DNA of 64,000 nucleotides from Pseudoalteromonas luteoviolacea (GTDB lineage: Bacteria > Pseudomonadota > Gammaproteobacteria > Enterobacterales > Alteromonadaceae). Every line of letters begins with the position of its first letter. Positions within the stretch are counted from its first letter, which is position 1. Where the stretch lies: the NCBI RefSeq assembly GCF_018100925.1, contig NZ_JAGJEH010000007.1, positions 310,001-374,000 on the forward strand, written 5' to 3'. The translations under genes were made by a program, and so were the position numbers. Below the pieces are notes generated by a model. It made no database searches and was not told where the DNA came from. It saw only the letters and a program-made list of their open reading frames with translations. This document shows, piece by piece, positions 33,083-42,421 of the stretch.

Positions 33083-35245
33083 ATGAAATTAAAAATGTCA
33101 TTTTTGAGCGCAGCAGTGTGTTTAGCGCTAGCAGGGTGCACAGCGACACCAAGCTCACAAGACTCAGCCCAAGTTGAACAAGTCAAAAAACAATACAACA
33201 ACCATTTGCTGAAAGAATACACAGGCCCTTATCAAGGTGTTCCACAGTTTGGCGAGATGAAACTCGAAGACTTGGTACCCGCCGCTGAAATCGCAATTGC
33301 CGAAAACTTAGCGGAGCTTGAAGCTATTGTGAATACCTCAGATGCTCCAACATTTGAAAATACCATTGCTGCACTTGAGCGTTCAGGTAGCGCCACAAAT
33401 CGCCTTTACGCTTATTTTGTCACGTACATTACTAATCTCTCTTCGCCAGAAGTACGCGAACAACAAGCAGTTGTAATGGCTAAGTTATCTGAATTTGAAT
33501 CTAAACGTAACCAAAATAAAGCACTGTTTCAGCGTGTAAAAGCTGTTTATGAGGGTGCAGAATATAAAACCCTAACACCTGAACAGCAACGAGTAACATG
33601 GACTCAGTACAATAGCTTCGCGCGCCATGGTGCAACATTAGAAGGGCAGGCTGCTGAGCGCTATGCAGAAATTAACCTCGAGCTATCAAAGTTATATACT
33701 AAGTTTGGTAATAATGTCCTTGCCGATGAAGAAGGTTACACTACTTTCTTAACAAAGGATCAGCTATCTGGTTTACCACAAGCATTTATTGATTCAGCTG
33801 CGAGTGCTGCTGAGAAAAAAGGCCAGCCGGGTAAATTTGCGATCACCAATACTCGCTCTTCTATGGATCCGTTTTTAACCTACTCAACAGAACGTGAATT
33901 GCGTAAAGCTGTTTGGCAAAATTACTATAGTCGCGGTAACAACGCTGGTGAACACAATAACAAGGCCGTTATTTCAGAGATCTTAAAACTACGCCGTGAA
34001 CGCGTTGAGCTACTTGGTTTTGAAGACTACGCTCAATGGCGACTAGAAGACCGCATGGCGAAAAATCCCAAGAATGCCATCGCTCTGATGGACAAAGTGT
34101 GGCCAGCTGCAATTGCACGCGTGAAAGAAGAAGTTGCGGACATGCAAGCAATTGCGGATAAAGAAGGCGCAAACATCAAGATCGAGCCTTGGGATTACCG
34201 TTTCTATGCTGAAAAAGTGCGTAAAGCCAAGTACAGCTTAGATTCAAACGAAATTAAACAGTACCTACAGCTAGACAAATTAACTGACGCGATGTTCTAT
34301 GTTGCGGGGCGCTTATTTAATTATGAGTTCTCACCTATCCAAGACGGGTCAGTACCTGTTTACCACCCAGATGTCAAAGTGTGGGAAGTAACTGACAAAA
34401 CGACTGGCAAGCACATTGGTTTGTGGTACCTTGACCCATTTGCTCGTCAAGGTAAGCGCTCTGGCGCATGGGCTGTTTCTTTCCGCAGCCACACATCTAT
34501 CGATGGCAAGACAAACGTTCTGAGCACCAACAACTCAAACTTCGTAAAAGGCCCAGAAGGGCAGGCGACGTTAGTTTCTTGGAGCGATGCAGAAACCTAT
34601 TTCCATGAATTTGGTCACTCTCTGCATGCATTGTCTTCAAATGTAAAATACCCTAGTTCAAACTCTGGTGTACGTGATTACACAGAGTTTCAATCTCAGT
34701 TGTTAGAACGTTGGTTATCAACAGAAGAAGTTATCAATAAGTTCTTACTTCACCATGAAACAGGCAAGCCGATGCCACAATCTTTGGTTAAAAAGATCAA
34801 AGAGTCTTCAACTTTTAATCAAGGTTTTGCCACTACAGAGTACCTAGCATCGGCCATTATGGACATGAAATTCCATACCACAGATCCAGACAAGATCGGT
34901 GACCCAGTTGCATTTGAGAAAGCGCAACTTGAAGCGATTGGCATGCCAAGCGAAATTGTTATGCGCCACAGAACAACGCACTTTGGTCATGTTTTCTCAG
35001 GTGAAAGTTATGCGACCGCTTACTATGGCTACCTATGGGCTGAAGTACTGACTTCTGACGCAGCTGAAGCCTTTGCCAATGCACCAGGTGGTTTCTACGA
35101 CAAAGATGTTGCAAAACGCTTAGTTGACTACCTATTTGCGGTTAGAAACGCAATGGACCCAGCAGAAGCCTATCGTAAATTCCGTGGCCGTGATGCCGAC
35201 GTAAGCGCCCTGATGCGTGACCGTGGTTTTCCTGAAACCAAATAA
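33083..35245 (+). CDS. M3 family peptidyl-dipeptidase, lipoprotein
   Basis: 720 residues with a lipoprotein signal (LALAGC). The M3 zinc motif is TYFHEFGHSLHAL, with the downstream Glu-containing YTEFQSQLLERW. The C-terminal HRTTHFGHVFSGESYATAYYGYLWAE matches Dcp/oligopeptidase A substrate-binding residues. Exported Dcp-like lipoproteins of marine gammaproteobacteria cleave dipeptides from peptide C-termini in the periplasm for nutrition. Strong uniform codon use and a terminator immediately after suggest a well-expressed single gene. Confidence 0.93.
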   Translation: MKLKMSFLSAAVCLALAGCTATPSSQDSAQVEQVKKQYNNHLLKEYTGPYQGVPQFGEMKLEDLVPAAEIAIAENLAELEAIVNTSDAPTFENTIAALERSGSATNRLYAYFVTYITNLSSPEVREQQAVVMAKLSEFESKRNQNKALFQRVKAVYEGAEYKTLTPEQQRVTWTQYNSFARHGATLEGQAAERYAEINLELSKLYTKFGNNVLADEEGYTTFLTKDQLSGLPQAFIDSAASAAEKKGQPGKFAITNTRSSMDPFLTYSTERELRKAVWQNYYSRGNNAGEHNNKAVISEILKLRRERVELLGFEDYAQWRLEDRMAKNPKNAIALMDKVWPAAIARVKEEVADMQAIADKEGANIKIEPWDYRFYAEKVRKAKYSLDSNEIKQYLQLDKLTDAMFYVAGRLFNYEFSPIQDGSVPVYHPDVKVWEVTDKTTGKHIGLWYLDPFARQGKRSGAWAVSFRSHTSIDGKTNVLSTNNSNFVKGPEGQATLVSWSDAETYFHEFGHSLHALSSNVKYPSSNSGVRDYTEFQSQLLERWLSTEEVINKFLLHHETGKPMPQSLVKKIKESSTFNQGFATTEYLASAIMDMKFHTTDPDKIGDPVAFEKAQLEAIGMPSEIVMRHRTTHFGHVFSGESYATAYYGYLWAEVLTSDAAEAFANAPGGFYDKDVAKRLVDYLFAVRNAMDPAEAYRKFRGRDADVSALMRDRGFPETK

Positions 35246-35263
35246 GGTTAGGTTTTAAATAAT

Positions 35264-35292
35264 AAAAAGGGCATAATTTACATGCCCTTTTT
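35264..35292 (+). terminator. Rho-independent terminator after the M3 peptidase gene
   Basis: A stem with AAAAAGGGCAT and ATGCCCTTTTT arms around a 7-base loop starts 18 bases after the stop codon and ends in a T-run. The A-rich 5' arm makes it usable in both directions. Confidence 0.85.
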
Positions 35293-35334
35293 ATTGCTAT
35301 TGACCCGTCCTAAATAGCGTTGACACTTTTCAAA

Positions 35335-35724
35335 CTATTCACATAATTGACCGTGCTCATCTAACACTTTAATTCGCTTGAGCTGCTGTATTAGAGTTGC
35401 CATATTGAATGGCTTTATGACAAATCCATCAACTTTTTTCAGCAATATTTCCTGTACCCGCTCTTTGCTATTTTCGCAAGTTACCATTAGCACAGGTACT
35501 TTTGCCAATTGAGGCGTATCCCTAATGGTTTTTAACAATGTTAATCCGTCGACATGTGGCATATTAAGATCTGAGACAACCAGCTGATATCTGCGTCTAC
35601 CCAACAACGTCAGCGCTTGTTTTCCATCGATTGCTTCGTCAATATCATCAAAGCCTAGCTTTCTAAGCATATTAATCATCACATGACGCATAGACGTCAT
35701 GTCATCAACCACCAAAATTCTCAT
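35335..35724 (-). CDS. Stand-alone CheY-like response regulator
   Basis: The 129 residues form a single receiver domain. The acidic pair is ILVVDDMTS, the phospho-acceptor Asp lies in VVSDLNMPHVDG, the switch Thr in MVTCEN and the Lys in VIKPFN. No output domain or kinase gene adjoins it. Sequence details (MLRKLGFDDIDEAIDG, EILLKKVDGFVIKPF) resemble chemotaxis CheY. The partner kinase is encoded elsewhere. Confidence 0.9.
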   Translation of the reverse strand: MRILVVDDMTSMRHVMINMLRKLGFDDIDEAIDGKQALTLLGRRRYQLVVSDLNMPHVDGLTLLKTIRDTPQLAKVPVLMVTCENSKERVQEILLKKVDGFVIKPFNMATLIQQLKRIKVLDEHGQLCE

Positions 35725-35911
35725 CTTATATCCCTATCAGCACGCTTGGATTAAGTGTCGAACTTCAAAATTAGACAATTTTTAGCCACTTGTCTAACCC
35801 CTTTACAGTAACATCCAAATCCAGTGCGACGACCAATATTTTTACTCAAGCAGGACGCTTCAACTATGATAAAATTTAACGATACAATTCATCGGTCTAA
35901 AGGGAAGGAAA

Positions 35912-36160
35912 ATGCGCTGTGAAGAGACAGATCTCATTGAAGTAGCATGTATGAAGCACTTTATACTCAATGTCACCACACCCAGTAAAATGTATCAGGG
36001 TATGGCGAAAGACATCGTGTACAATAGCCAGCGAACACAATGCCTACTTATAGAGCAGGACGGACAAGAGGTCCTTATTGAGATGGACTCAATATTAACG
36101 CTCACATCCTTAACCCAAAACCCTTTTTTTAAATCGATTAACTTTAAAACTGAAAATTAA
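35912..36160 (+). CDS. Rof-like Rho-binding antiterminator family protein
   Basis: The 82-residue protein has an Sm-like pattern. TDLIEVACMKHFILNVTT, GMAKDIVYNSQRTQCLLIEQDG and EVLIEMDSILTL align with the E. coli Rof layout (IEIACMY, G-x-A-x-D, LD-x-I). Rof binds Rho and blocks its RNA contact. AAGGAAA stands directly before the ATG. The stop overlaps the 3' end of the convergent GNAT gene by four bases. Confidence 0.75.
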   Translation: MRCEETDLIEVACMKHFILNVTTPSKMYQGMAKDIVYNSQRTQCLLIEQDGQEVLIEMDSILTLTSLTQNPFFKSINFKTEN

Positions 36161-36621
36161 TCAGGCTGTAGTGACAAAGACATGAATACACTGAGCGGGT
36201 TGTCCCTGTATAAACCAAATCGCTCACACCTTTCAAACCCAAGTGATTCATATAACTTAATTGACTCTTCTTGTTTCACCCCAGTTTCCAGACGGATCAA
36301 GGGGATTTGAGCATCGCCAGCATAGTGTAAAAGGATCTGCATAATACGTTTTGACAAGCCTTTACCACGAAAGCTTGGTTTAACATACAAACGCTTTATT
36401 TCACCATATAAAGTTTTATCAAACTGTTTGACAATGGCACCACATGCCACAATCTCTGATTCATTTTTCAAACCCACCGCTCGAACATTAGGCTGGTTTA
36501 ACTCCGCAAGTGCCAGCGACTGATCGCTCGCGATTGGATAAAGGGTATTCATTAAGCGATCTATTTCTGAAAATAAATCTTGTACGTTAGGATCATCAGA
36601 CGTTAGCTCTACTAGCTGCAT
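36157..36621 (-). CDS. GNAT family acetyltransferase
   Basis: 154 residues with the acetyl-CoA motif region IKRLYVKPSFRGKGLSKRIMQIL (RGKGLS) and a C-terminal IKLYESLGFERCERFG. It resembles PaiA/YjgM-like acetyltransferases. Substrate unknown; monocistronic. Confidence 0.9.
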   Translation of the reverse strand: MQLVELTSDDPNVQDLFSEIDRLMNTLYPIASDQSLALAELNQPNVRAVGLKNESEIVACGAIVKQFDKTLYGEIKRLYVKPSFRGKGLSKRIMQILLHYAGDAQIPLIRLETGVKQEESIKLYESLGFERCERFGLYRDNPLSVFMSLSLQPD

Positions 36622-36889
36622 AGGGTCCCTTTTACATTGTTATTTTGTCGCTCGCAAACTTTGCGAATACACCATTATTGGCTGCATACATTATTATCAC
36701 AACAAGTCATGAGTCGAGCTCTGTGGTATTCCAGCCCCGATAAAATTAAAGGCCGTCGCTCATGTAAACAATTCAGTGTAATCTAATTTGACGCAAGTAT
36801 AACGGAAAATAGTTTAAATGTTATTAAAATGCGATTTATCGCGGGAAATGGGTACAAAACAACTCAAAACGTCCAAAAAGTCGCCTTAG

Positions 36890-37687
36890 TTAGATAGGCA
36901 GATTTTGGCTATGTTTAGTCAACTGAATAGGCTGCATTGCTCTGGCATATTTTAACCCTGCTTGCACAAAGGCATTTCTATCCTGCTCACTGTGGTAATG
37001 ATAAGCCCACAACCTGTTAAGCTGTGAGTAAGAGTACTCTCGTATTAAATCTTCTATCCCGCTATGACTGGGATTACCTTTTACAGCACAATCATGCAAG
37101 ATGACTTCGCCGTCAGAACTGACATGCGTTAATAACTCTGGAATAGGACGAGTGTCTCCTGAATAGAATACAATGCTAGGTATATGCAGTGCAAAAGCAG
37201 AGTTTGGCGCGTGGTGGCGAACAGGGTAGGTCCAGAGCTTAACCCCCAGATGCCAAAAAGATTCAGACACCGGGTGTAAAACAAAGGTATGCCATACGTC
37301 GACTTTGGCTTCTGCTAACTTTGTGTATCTGAGCATCGCACACAGCTGCTGCACTAAAAATACTGGCACATATAGTCTGACTTTGTGCTCAGAAATGGCT
37401 GCCTTAAAATATAGTTGCTCTAAACCACCAATATGGTCGTAATGTAAGTGAGTGATAAAAACAGCGCTTGGCAAGCTATCTGGAAATGCCTTTTCATATC
37501 GACATAATGTATCGTGGCCACAGTCTATTAGCAGCCAAGGCACTGAGCGACATTGCAACACACAAGCAGAATTCCCCAGCTCTGCAGAGCTTGCGTCACC
37601 CACTCCTAAAAATAATGCAGTATCTGGAAAACTCTGTGTATCAAAGGGCTGTGCTAAGGGCGGTGAAACGGGCATGTCTTGCAACAT
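36890..37687 (-). CDS. Metallo-beta-lactamase-fold hydrolase (RNase Z-like)
   Basis: 265 residues from the ATG at 37687, with GAGG 8 bases upstream; a longer start at 37732 is less supported. The MBL motif is FITHLHYDHIGG. Other metal ligands are in RHHAPNSAFAL and FYSGDTRPI, followed by VILHDCAV. The arrangement is that of RNase Z/ElaC-like and related phosphodiesterases. It is shorter than true RNase Z and the substrate is not clear. Confidence 0.85.
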   Translation of the reverse strand: MLQDMPVSPPLAQPFDTQSFPDTALFLGVGDASSAELGNSACVLQCRSVPWLLIDCGHDTLCRYEKAFPDSLPSAVFITHLHYDHIGGLEQLYFKAAISEHKVRLYVPVFLVQQLCAMLRYTKLAEAKVDVWHTFVLHPVSESFWHLGVKLWTYPVRHHAPNSAFALHIPSIVFYSGDTRPIPELLTHVSSDGEVILHDCAVKGNPSHSGIEDLIREYSYSQLNRLWAYHYHSEQDRNAFVQAGLKYARAMQPIQLTKHSQNLPI

Positions 37688-37920
37688 TCTCAACCTCTTT
37701 TGTCTGCAGCTCTTACCCAAAGCTACTCGCACATATTGACAATGTCATGACATCAAATTGGCGAATTTGTTAAATTAAAAACTAAAAAGTGGTCAAAAAT
37801 ACAATTTAGTCATTACTTTATAAATAAAAAGCACTAAAAATCATATAGTTAAAATTATTGAATTTCTGGCCCTATCTTTGCTCTCTATACTGCTCAATTT
37901 ACAATTAAAAGACTCATCAG

Positions 37921-38952
37921 ATGAAAAGAATCATTACTCCTATCGTGGCCGGTTTGCTACTCAGCGGTTGTGTTGTGCATGTTAGCGGCAATGCGCATGA
38001 CGATTTAGTACAGCAAACCCAAACGCTTTCACTCCCTGCTCATAAATTAAGCCGCATAGCCATTGATAACAATGCGGGAAATATTGTAGTTAAGGGTGTT
38101 AAAAGCGCGACATCCATTTCATTAACAGCCAATATTTTCACTACATCTGATAGAAGCTACACGTTATCTTTGGATAAACAGGGTGATGCTGCAAAACTGA
38201 TTGCCAAACATGACGCTAAGATAAAAGTGTTTTGGTATACAGAGCACAGCCCAAAAATCGACATCGAAGTCACTGTACCTGAACATTTCCTCGTCAATGT
38301 ACAAGATGACTCGGGCCATATCTCGATTTCTAATGTTGAGGCTGTGACAATCGATGATAACTCAGGTCACATTGAGTTAACCAAAATCCGAGGCCAAATT
38401 GAGATTGATGATGACTCAGGCAGTATTTCAATTTCGAACGTACTTGGTAACATCCGAATTGAAGACCAATCAGGCGACATTGCCATCGATTCAGGAAAAT
38501 CCGTAGAAATTGAGGATGACTCAGGCGATATCACTCTTCACAATATTCTTGGCGCAATACAATTAAAAGATGGTTCCGGTAAAATTGAAATACGTGGTGG
38601 CAAGTCTGTAAAAATTGAAGATAATTCAGGTGATATCACGCTTAGTGATGTTGTGGGTGCCATTACGGTAAACGATGGCTCAGGTGAAATTGAGATCAAC
38701 GGTGGCTTATCGGTTGACCTAAATGATGACTCTGGTGATATTCGAGTAGCCAATATTGCAGGAGATGTAAACATCATTGATGGATCGGGTGATATTTCAG
38801 TAGCCCGAACACAGGGCCAAGTTGTTATTGAAGACGACTCAGGCGATATCGAAGTACGCGATGCTCACCAATTGGATATTAAAGAAGATGGTGCTGGTGA
38901 AGTAAAAATTTCCAATGTAAAGCAAGTGCACAATATCAATAGCAATGGTTGA
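37921..38952 (+). CDS. DUF4097-type beta-helical lipoprotein with DDSGDI repeats
   Basis: 343 residues with a lipobox (LLLSGC). After about 110 residues of a beta domain, the rest is about eleven rungs of roughly 20 residues in which DDSGDI or DGSGKI alternates with a short hydrophobic strand. This predicts a right-handed beta-helix or roll. The repeats alternate between an Asp-rich DDSG type and a DGSG type, giving a two-rung period. The acidic turns could bind Ca2+. DUF4097 proteins are linked to envelope stress, but the function here is unknown. Confidence 0.8.
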   Translation: MKRIITPIVAGLLLSGCVVHVSGNAHDDLVQQTQTLSLPAHKLSRIAIDNNAGNIVVKGVKSATSISLTANIFTTSDRSYTLSLDKQGDAAKLIAKHDAKIKVFWYTEHSPKIDIEVTVPEHFLVNVQDDSGHISISNVEAVTIDDNSGHIELTKIRGQIEIDDDSGSISISNVLGNIRIEDQSGDIAIDSGKSVEIEDDSGDITLHNILGAIQLKDGSGKIEIRGGKSVKIEDNSGDITLSDVVGAITVNDGSGEIEINGGLSVDLNDDSGDIRVANIAGDVNIIDGSGDISVARTQGQVVIEDDSGDIEVRDAHQLDIKEDGAGEVKISNVKQVHNINSNG

Positions 38953-38979
38953 GCCAATACCTATCTAGACAGCTGTGCT

Positions 38980-39010
38980 AGCTGTATGCTCGTATAAGAA
39001 GCATACAGCT
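38980..39010. terminator. Stem-loop after the DUF4097 gene
   Basis: A perfect 11-bp inverted repeat (AGCTGTATGCT / AGCATACAGCT) with a 9-base loop starts 28 bases after the stop. It lacks a T-run, so it may be a stabilising 3' structure instead of an intrinsic terminator. Confidence 0.5.
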
Positions 39011-39201
39011 CACTGACAATATAAAAAATTCTTATATCGAAACAACAGTCCAATAAATTGATATGAGTGCTTATGCAAAAGGTGCCAAAAGCATGCAAAA
39101 AATGCATATCAATTACGCGTTGTTAATAATAATTACCTATATCCCCACTCTTCAAGTTCTCATAATATAGCTCTTTTGCTTTTTAGTCCTATGGGATCAC
39201 G

Positions 39202-41364
39202 GTGTTTAAGCTTCTTATATCTACGTGTTTATTTTCTCTTTCAATTGCCAGCTTTGATACACAATCATCGGAGCACTTTGAGCAATATAAGTCTCAAGCA
39301 GAAGCCAAAGGCAGGAAAGATAGACATGCATTGCTTGAACAGGCGTATACATTACTTGCAGATCCCAATTTAACAGCAGAACAGCGCACCTATGTACTGC
39401 ACCGCAGCGCACTTCACTTTGTCAGAACCAATCAATTTTCAAAAGCAGCAGCCCGCCTCGAAGAGTTTTCGGCTCATTTGGCGCAATTTCCCAATACCGT
39501 TTTTCTTGGGAAATACCACTGGGTAGCAGGGGACCTAGCCGTCCTTGTGGGAAATAGTAAGGACGCTAAGTATCACTTTGAACAAGCGATATCTCAGTTT
39601 TCCCAAACCAAAGACGTGCGCATGCAAAGCCATACTCATCGAATGCTCGCCAATGTTTTATCTGAGCAACGAGATTATTTCCAAGCCTTATCTCACGTGT
39701 TTCAGGCAAAAGATAAAGCCAACCGTATTAATAACGTACATTTATTTAGCGCCGCCCTAAGCACAGAGGCGCGTATATATCGTGACTTTAATCAATTCGA
39801 CAAAGCACTGGATGTATTAAATCAACAACTAGAGTTTCAAACAGGGCAACCTAATGTCAGTTTGACACACATTTCATCAACCTATTACAGCCTCGCACGT
39901 ATCTACGAAAAGCTATTTGATCACCCAGCAGCAATCGACGCATTAAATAAAGCCTACGATATCGACACCAAACTTGATGACAAAAACTATATGGGTGTCG
40001 CAAAACTGCACATTGCAGAGCAATACATTGCCCTCAAAGATCTGGCCGCTGCCCGCAAAGCTATCAATGAAGCAAGCACGCTTTTCGAACAAGTTGAAAA
40101 TGCCAAGAACATAGCTAAGACAAATGCCATAAAGGGCCAAATTGCACTGGCTGATAACAACTATACCAAGGCAATAAAATTGATAACACAGTCGCTTGCA
40201 CAATTAAATGAGCAAGACAACGTGAGCGTATTCAAAAGATATCAAGTATATCTAGGTCAAGCATTGGCACATGTTCGGCCCAAAGAAGCTATCGAGTTGC
40301 TGCTAAAGCTACACGATACGACTAACAATGAAGTTAACTTGCAAATACTGCAGAGCCTTGCTGTTGCGCATAAGTATCTGGGCGAGTTTGAACAAGCGTT
40401 GTCTTATCAAGAACGTGCTTTCACAATGAAAACACAGATTGATAAAATCGCCATTTCCACTCGCTTGGAAGCCAAAAAACTCAACAGCGAAATAGGTCTA
40501 AAGCGACTTGAAGTCAACGAGTTGCAAGCAGGGCTTGCCAAACAACAAGAAGATACAAAAACACGTACAGTTGTTCTTGCTGCCGCAATTATTGTATTGA
40601 TTAACTTTATATTGCTGTTTTACCTATATCACTTGAAACGTCGTCGAGTAATGGAAAAAGAAGCTGAGTTACTGAGTCAAAGTTTAAGCCTCAAGCAACA
40701 GCTACTTGCTGATGTATCCCATGAATTGCGCACACCTTTAACAGTTTTAAAGCTGAATATTGAAGCGCTGGAATACAACCTAACCGAAGACCCAAAAACC
40801 ACCTATCAGGTGTTACAACGTAGGTTAGATATGCTCAATACGCTGATTGCAGATATTTACGAATTAGCCCAAGCAGATACCAATAACTTACGCCTTGAGT
40901 TTGAAACTTGCCAAGCACGTTCACTGTTCGATGACCTTGCCGTTGCCATAGCGCCTATTTTGGACAACTCTGATATCAATGTCGTATATGTCAACCAGTT
41001 ACCTGACTCCTTACACATTGACTGTGACACGAGTCGATTAAATCAAGTTTTCAATAACCTAGCGAGAAACAGCGTACACTATACAGACCAGCCTGGAGAG
41101 ATTAAAATCAGTGTTTTCCAGCAGCAGCAAACTGTGGTTTGTCACTTCGAAGACAGTGCACCGGGCGTAAGCACAGAAGCACTTGGCAAGCTGTTTGATC
41201 GCTTGTATCGCTGTGACAAGTCTCGCAGTCGAGACCTAGGAGGTTCTGGTCTTGGTTTGTCCATCTGTGAAAAAATCATCGAATTACACCAAGGCAGCAT
41301 TGAAGCCAAACACAGTGAGTTGGGTGGCATCATCATTCAATTTACCTTACCTATAAAATCATAA
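39202..41364 (+). CDS. TPR-sensor histidine kinase (orphan)
   Basis: 720 residues. The start is GTG (39202) and gives a signal peptide. Periplasmic TPR repeats fill about 35-430, a coiled coil leads to a membrane helix at about 456-478, then HisKA with the phospho-acceptor His507 in DVSHELRTPLT. The HATPase domain has an N box (NQVFNNLARNSVHY), G1 (EDSAPGV) and G2 (GGSGLGLSICEKI). The design matches TPR-containing hybrid-type sensors of Alteromonadales, but there is no receiver domain and no response regulator gene next to it. A cognate regulator must be encoded elsewhere. Confidence 0.9.
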   Translation: MFKLLISTCLFSLSIASFDTQSSEHFEQYKSQAEAKGRKDRHALLEQAYTLLADPNLTAEQRTYVLHRSALHFVRTNQFSKAAARLEEFSAHLAQFPNTVFLGKYHWVAGDLAVLVGNSKDAKYHFEQAISQFSQTKDVRMQSHTHRMLANVLSEQRDYFQALSHVFQAKDKANRINNVHLFSAALSTEARIYRDFNQFDKALDVLNQQLEFQTGQPNVSLTHISSTYYSLARIYEKLFDHPAAIDALNKAYDIDTKLDDKNYMGVAKLHIAEQYIALKDLAAARKAINEASTLFEQVENAKNIAKTNAIKGQIALADNNYTKAIKLITQSLAQLNEQDNVSVFKRYQVYLGQALAHVRPKEAIELLLKLHDTTNNEVNLQILQSLAVAHKYLGEFEQALSYQERAFTMKTQIDKIAISTRLEAKKLNSEIGLKRLEVNELQAGLAKQQEDTKTRTVVLAAAIIVLINFILLFYLYHLKRRRVMEKEAELLSQSLSLKQQLLADVSHELRTPLTVLKLNIEALEYNLTEDPKTTYQVLQRRLDMLNTLIADIYELAQADTNNLRLEFETCQARSLFDDLAVAIAPILDNSDINVVYVNQLPDSLHIDCDTSRLNQVFNNLARNSVHYTDQPGEIKISVFQQQQTVVCHFEDSAPGVSTEALGKLFDRLYRCDKSRSRDLGGSGLGLSICEKIIELHQGSIEAKHSELGGIIIQFTLPIKS

Positions 41365-41520
41365 CTCGCTCACAGGCCGCCAAACTAATTTTTATCATCT
41401 CTATTGCCTGTAATTCAGGCCCGCAGAACGACGTTGACTGCTTGTCAACGTTAGGCACGGCTAATCAATTTGTCATTTAACGTCTATATTTTGAATATGC
41501 TTTGATTTGACCGGCACCAA

Positions 41521-41559
41521 CCAATCATTTTTTTTGATTGGTCTGATTAATTCAATCAA
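41521..41559. promoter_or_regulatory. Overlapping inverted repeats upstream of the Prx-Grx gene
   Basis: CCAATCA...TGATTGG and the overlapping TTGATTG...CAATCAA give three copies of the same half-site in alternating orientation within 39 bases, 60-100 bases before the ATG at 41620. This suits a regulator of the peroxide-responsive unit. It does not fit the OxyR ATAG consensus well, so the factor is unidentified. Confidence 0.45.
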
Positions 41560-41619
41560 ATATACAAATCACCAATCCGACGACATAATAGCTCCATCAA
41601 CTTTCGAGGAGAATATAAA

Positions 41620-42354
41620 ATGCTAAATAATATTGAAGGCCAAAACGTTCCAACTGTCACTTTTCCTGTTCGTGTAGGTGAAGAGTTTCAGCAAATTACA
41701 TCAGATGAATTATTCAAAGGCAAAACTGTTATTGTCTTTTCACTACCTGGTGCGTTCACGCCAACATGTTCTTCAACCCACTTGCCTAGATATAATGAAC
41801 TGGCAAATGTATTTAAACAAAATGGCGTAGACGACATTGTATGTATGTCAGTAAACGACACTTTTGTAATGAATGCTTGGGCAAAAGACCAAGAAGCTGA
41901 CAATGTCACTCTTATTCCTGATGGCAATGGTGAGTTTACAGATGGTATGGGCATGCTAGTCGATAAAAGCGACCTTGGCTTCGGTAAGCGTAGCTGGAGA
42001 TACTCTATGCTTGTTAAAAATGGCGTAATCGAAAAAATGTTCATCGAACCTGATTTGCCGGGCGACCCATTTGAAGTATCTGATGCAGACACCATGCTTG
42101 AATATATTAACCCTGAACAAAAAAAACCTGAGCCAGTTTCAATTATCACAAAGCCAGGTTGTCCATTCTGTGCTAAAGCAAAGGCATTGCTCAGTGAAAA
42201 GGGTTTAGCGTACGAAGAGCTAGTGCTTGGTCAACAGGCGAGCTTAACCAGCCTAAAAGCTTTGTCCGGTCGTGAAACTGTGCCTCAAGTATTTATTGGC
42301 GGAGCACATATTGGCGGCTCAGATGACTTAACAGCCTATTTTGAAAATAACTAA
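41620..42354 (+). CDS. Peroxiredoxin-glutaredoxin hybrid protein
   Basis: A 244-residue fusion. An N-terminal Prx5-type peroxiredoxin (peroxidatic Cys50 in GAFTPTCSSTH) is joined to a C-terminal glutaredoxin with CPFC (Cys181, Cys184) and the GSH-binding TVPQVFIGGAHIGGSDDL. Such hybrids, known from Haemophilus and Vibrio, reduce H2O2 and alkyl peroxides with glutathione. The Arg of the Prx active site is in YSMLVKNG-type context. GAGGAG precedes the ATG. The following gene, a flavoprotein disulfide reductase, starts 67 bases downstream and probably acts in the same pathway. Confidence 0.95.
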   Translation: MLNNIEGQNVPTVTFPVRVGEEFQQITSDELFKGKTVIVFSLPGAFTPTCSSTHLPRYNELANVFKQNGVDDIVCMSVNDTFVMNAWAKDQEADNVTLIPDGNGEFTDGMGMLVDKSDLGFGKRSWRYSMLVKNGVIEKMFIEPDLPGDPFEVSDADTMLEYINPEQKKPEPVSIITKPGCPFCAKAKALLSEKGLAYEELVLGQQASLTSLKALSGRETVPQVFIGGAHIGGSDDLTAYFENN

Positions 42355-42421
42355 CAACCAGCACTGTAAAGGGGCATGACAGCCCCTGAATACTACTTTT
42401 CCAATCTTTAGTGAGGTAATA

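Noticed and set aside
41431..41451. Inverted repeat ACGTTGAC/GTCAACGT after the kinase gene as an intrinsic terminator
   Set aside because: It has no T-run and lies 67 bases after the stop; it could be any structured spacer, so it was not annotated.
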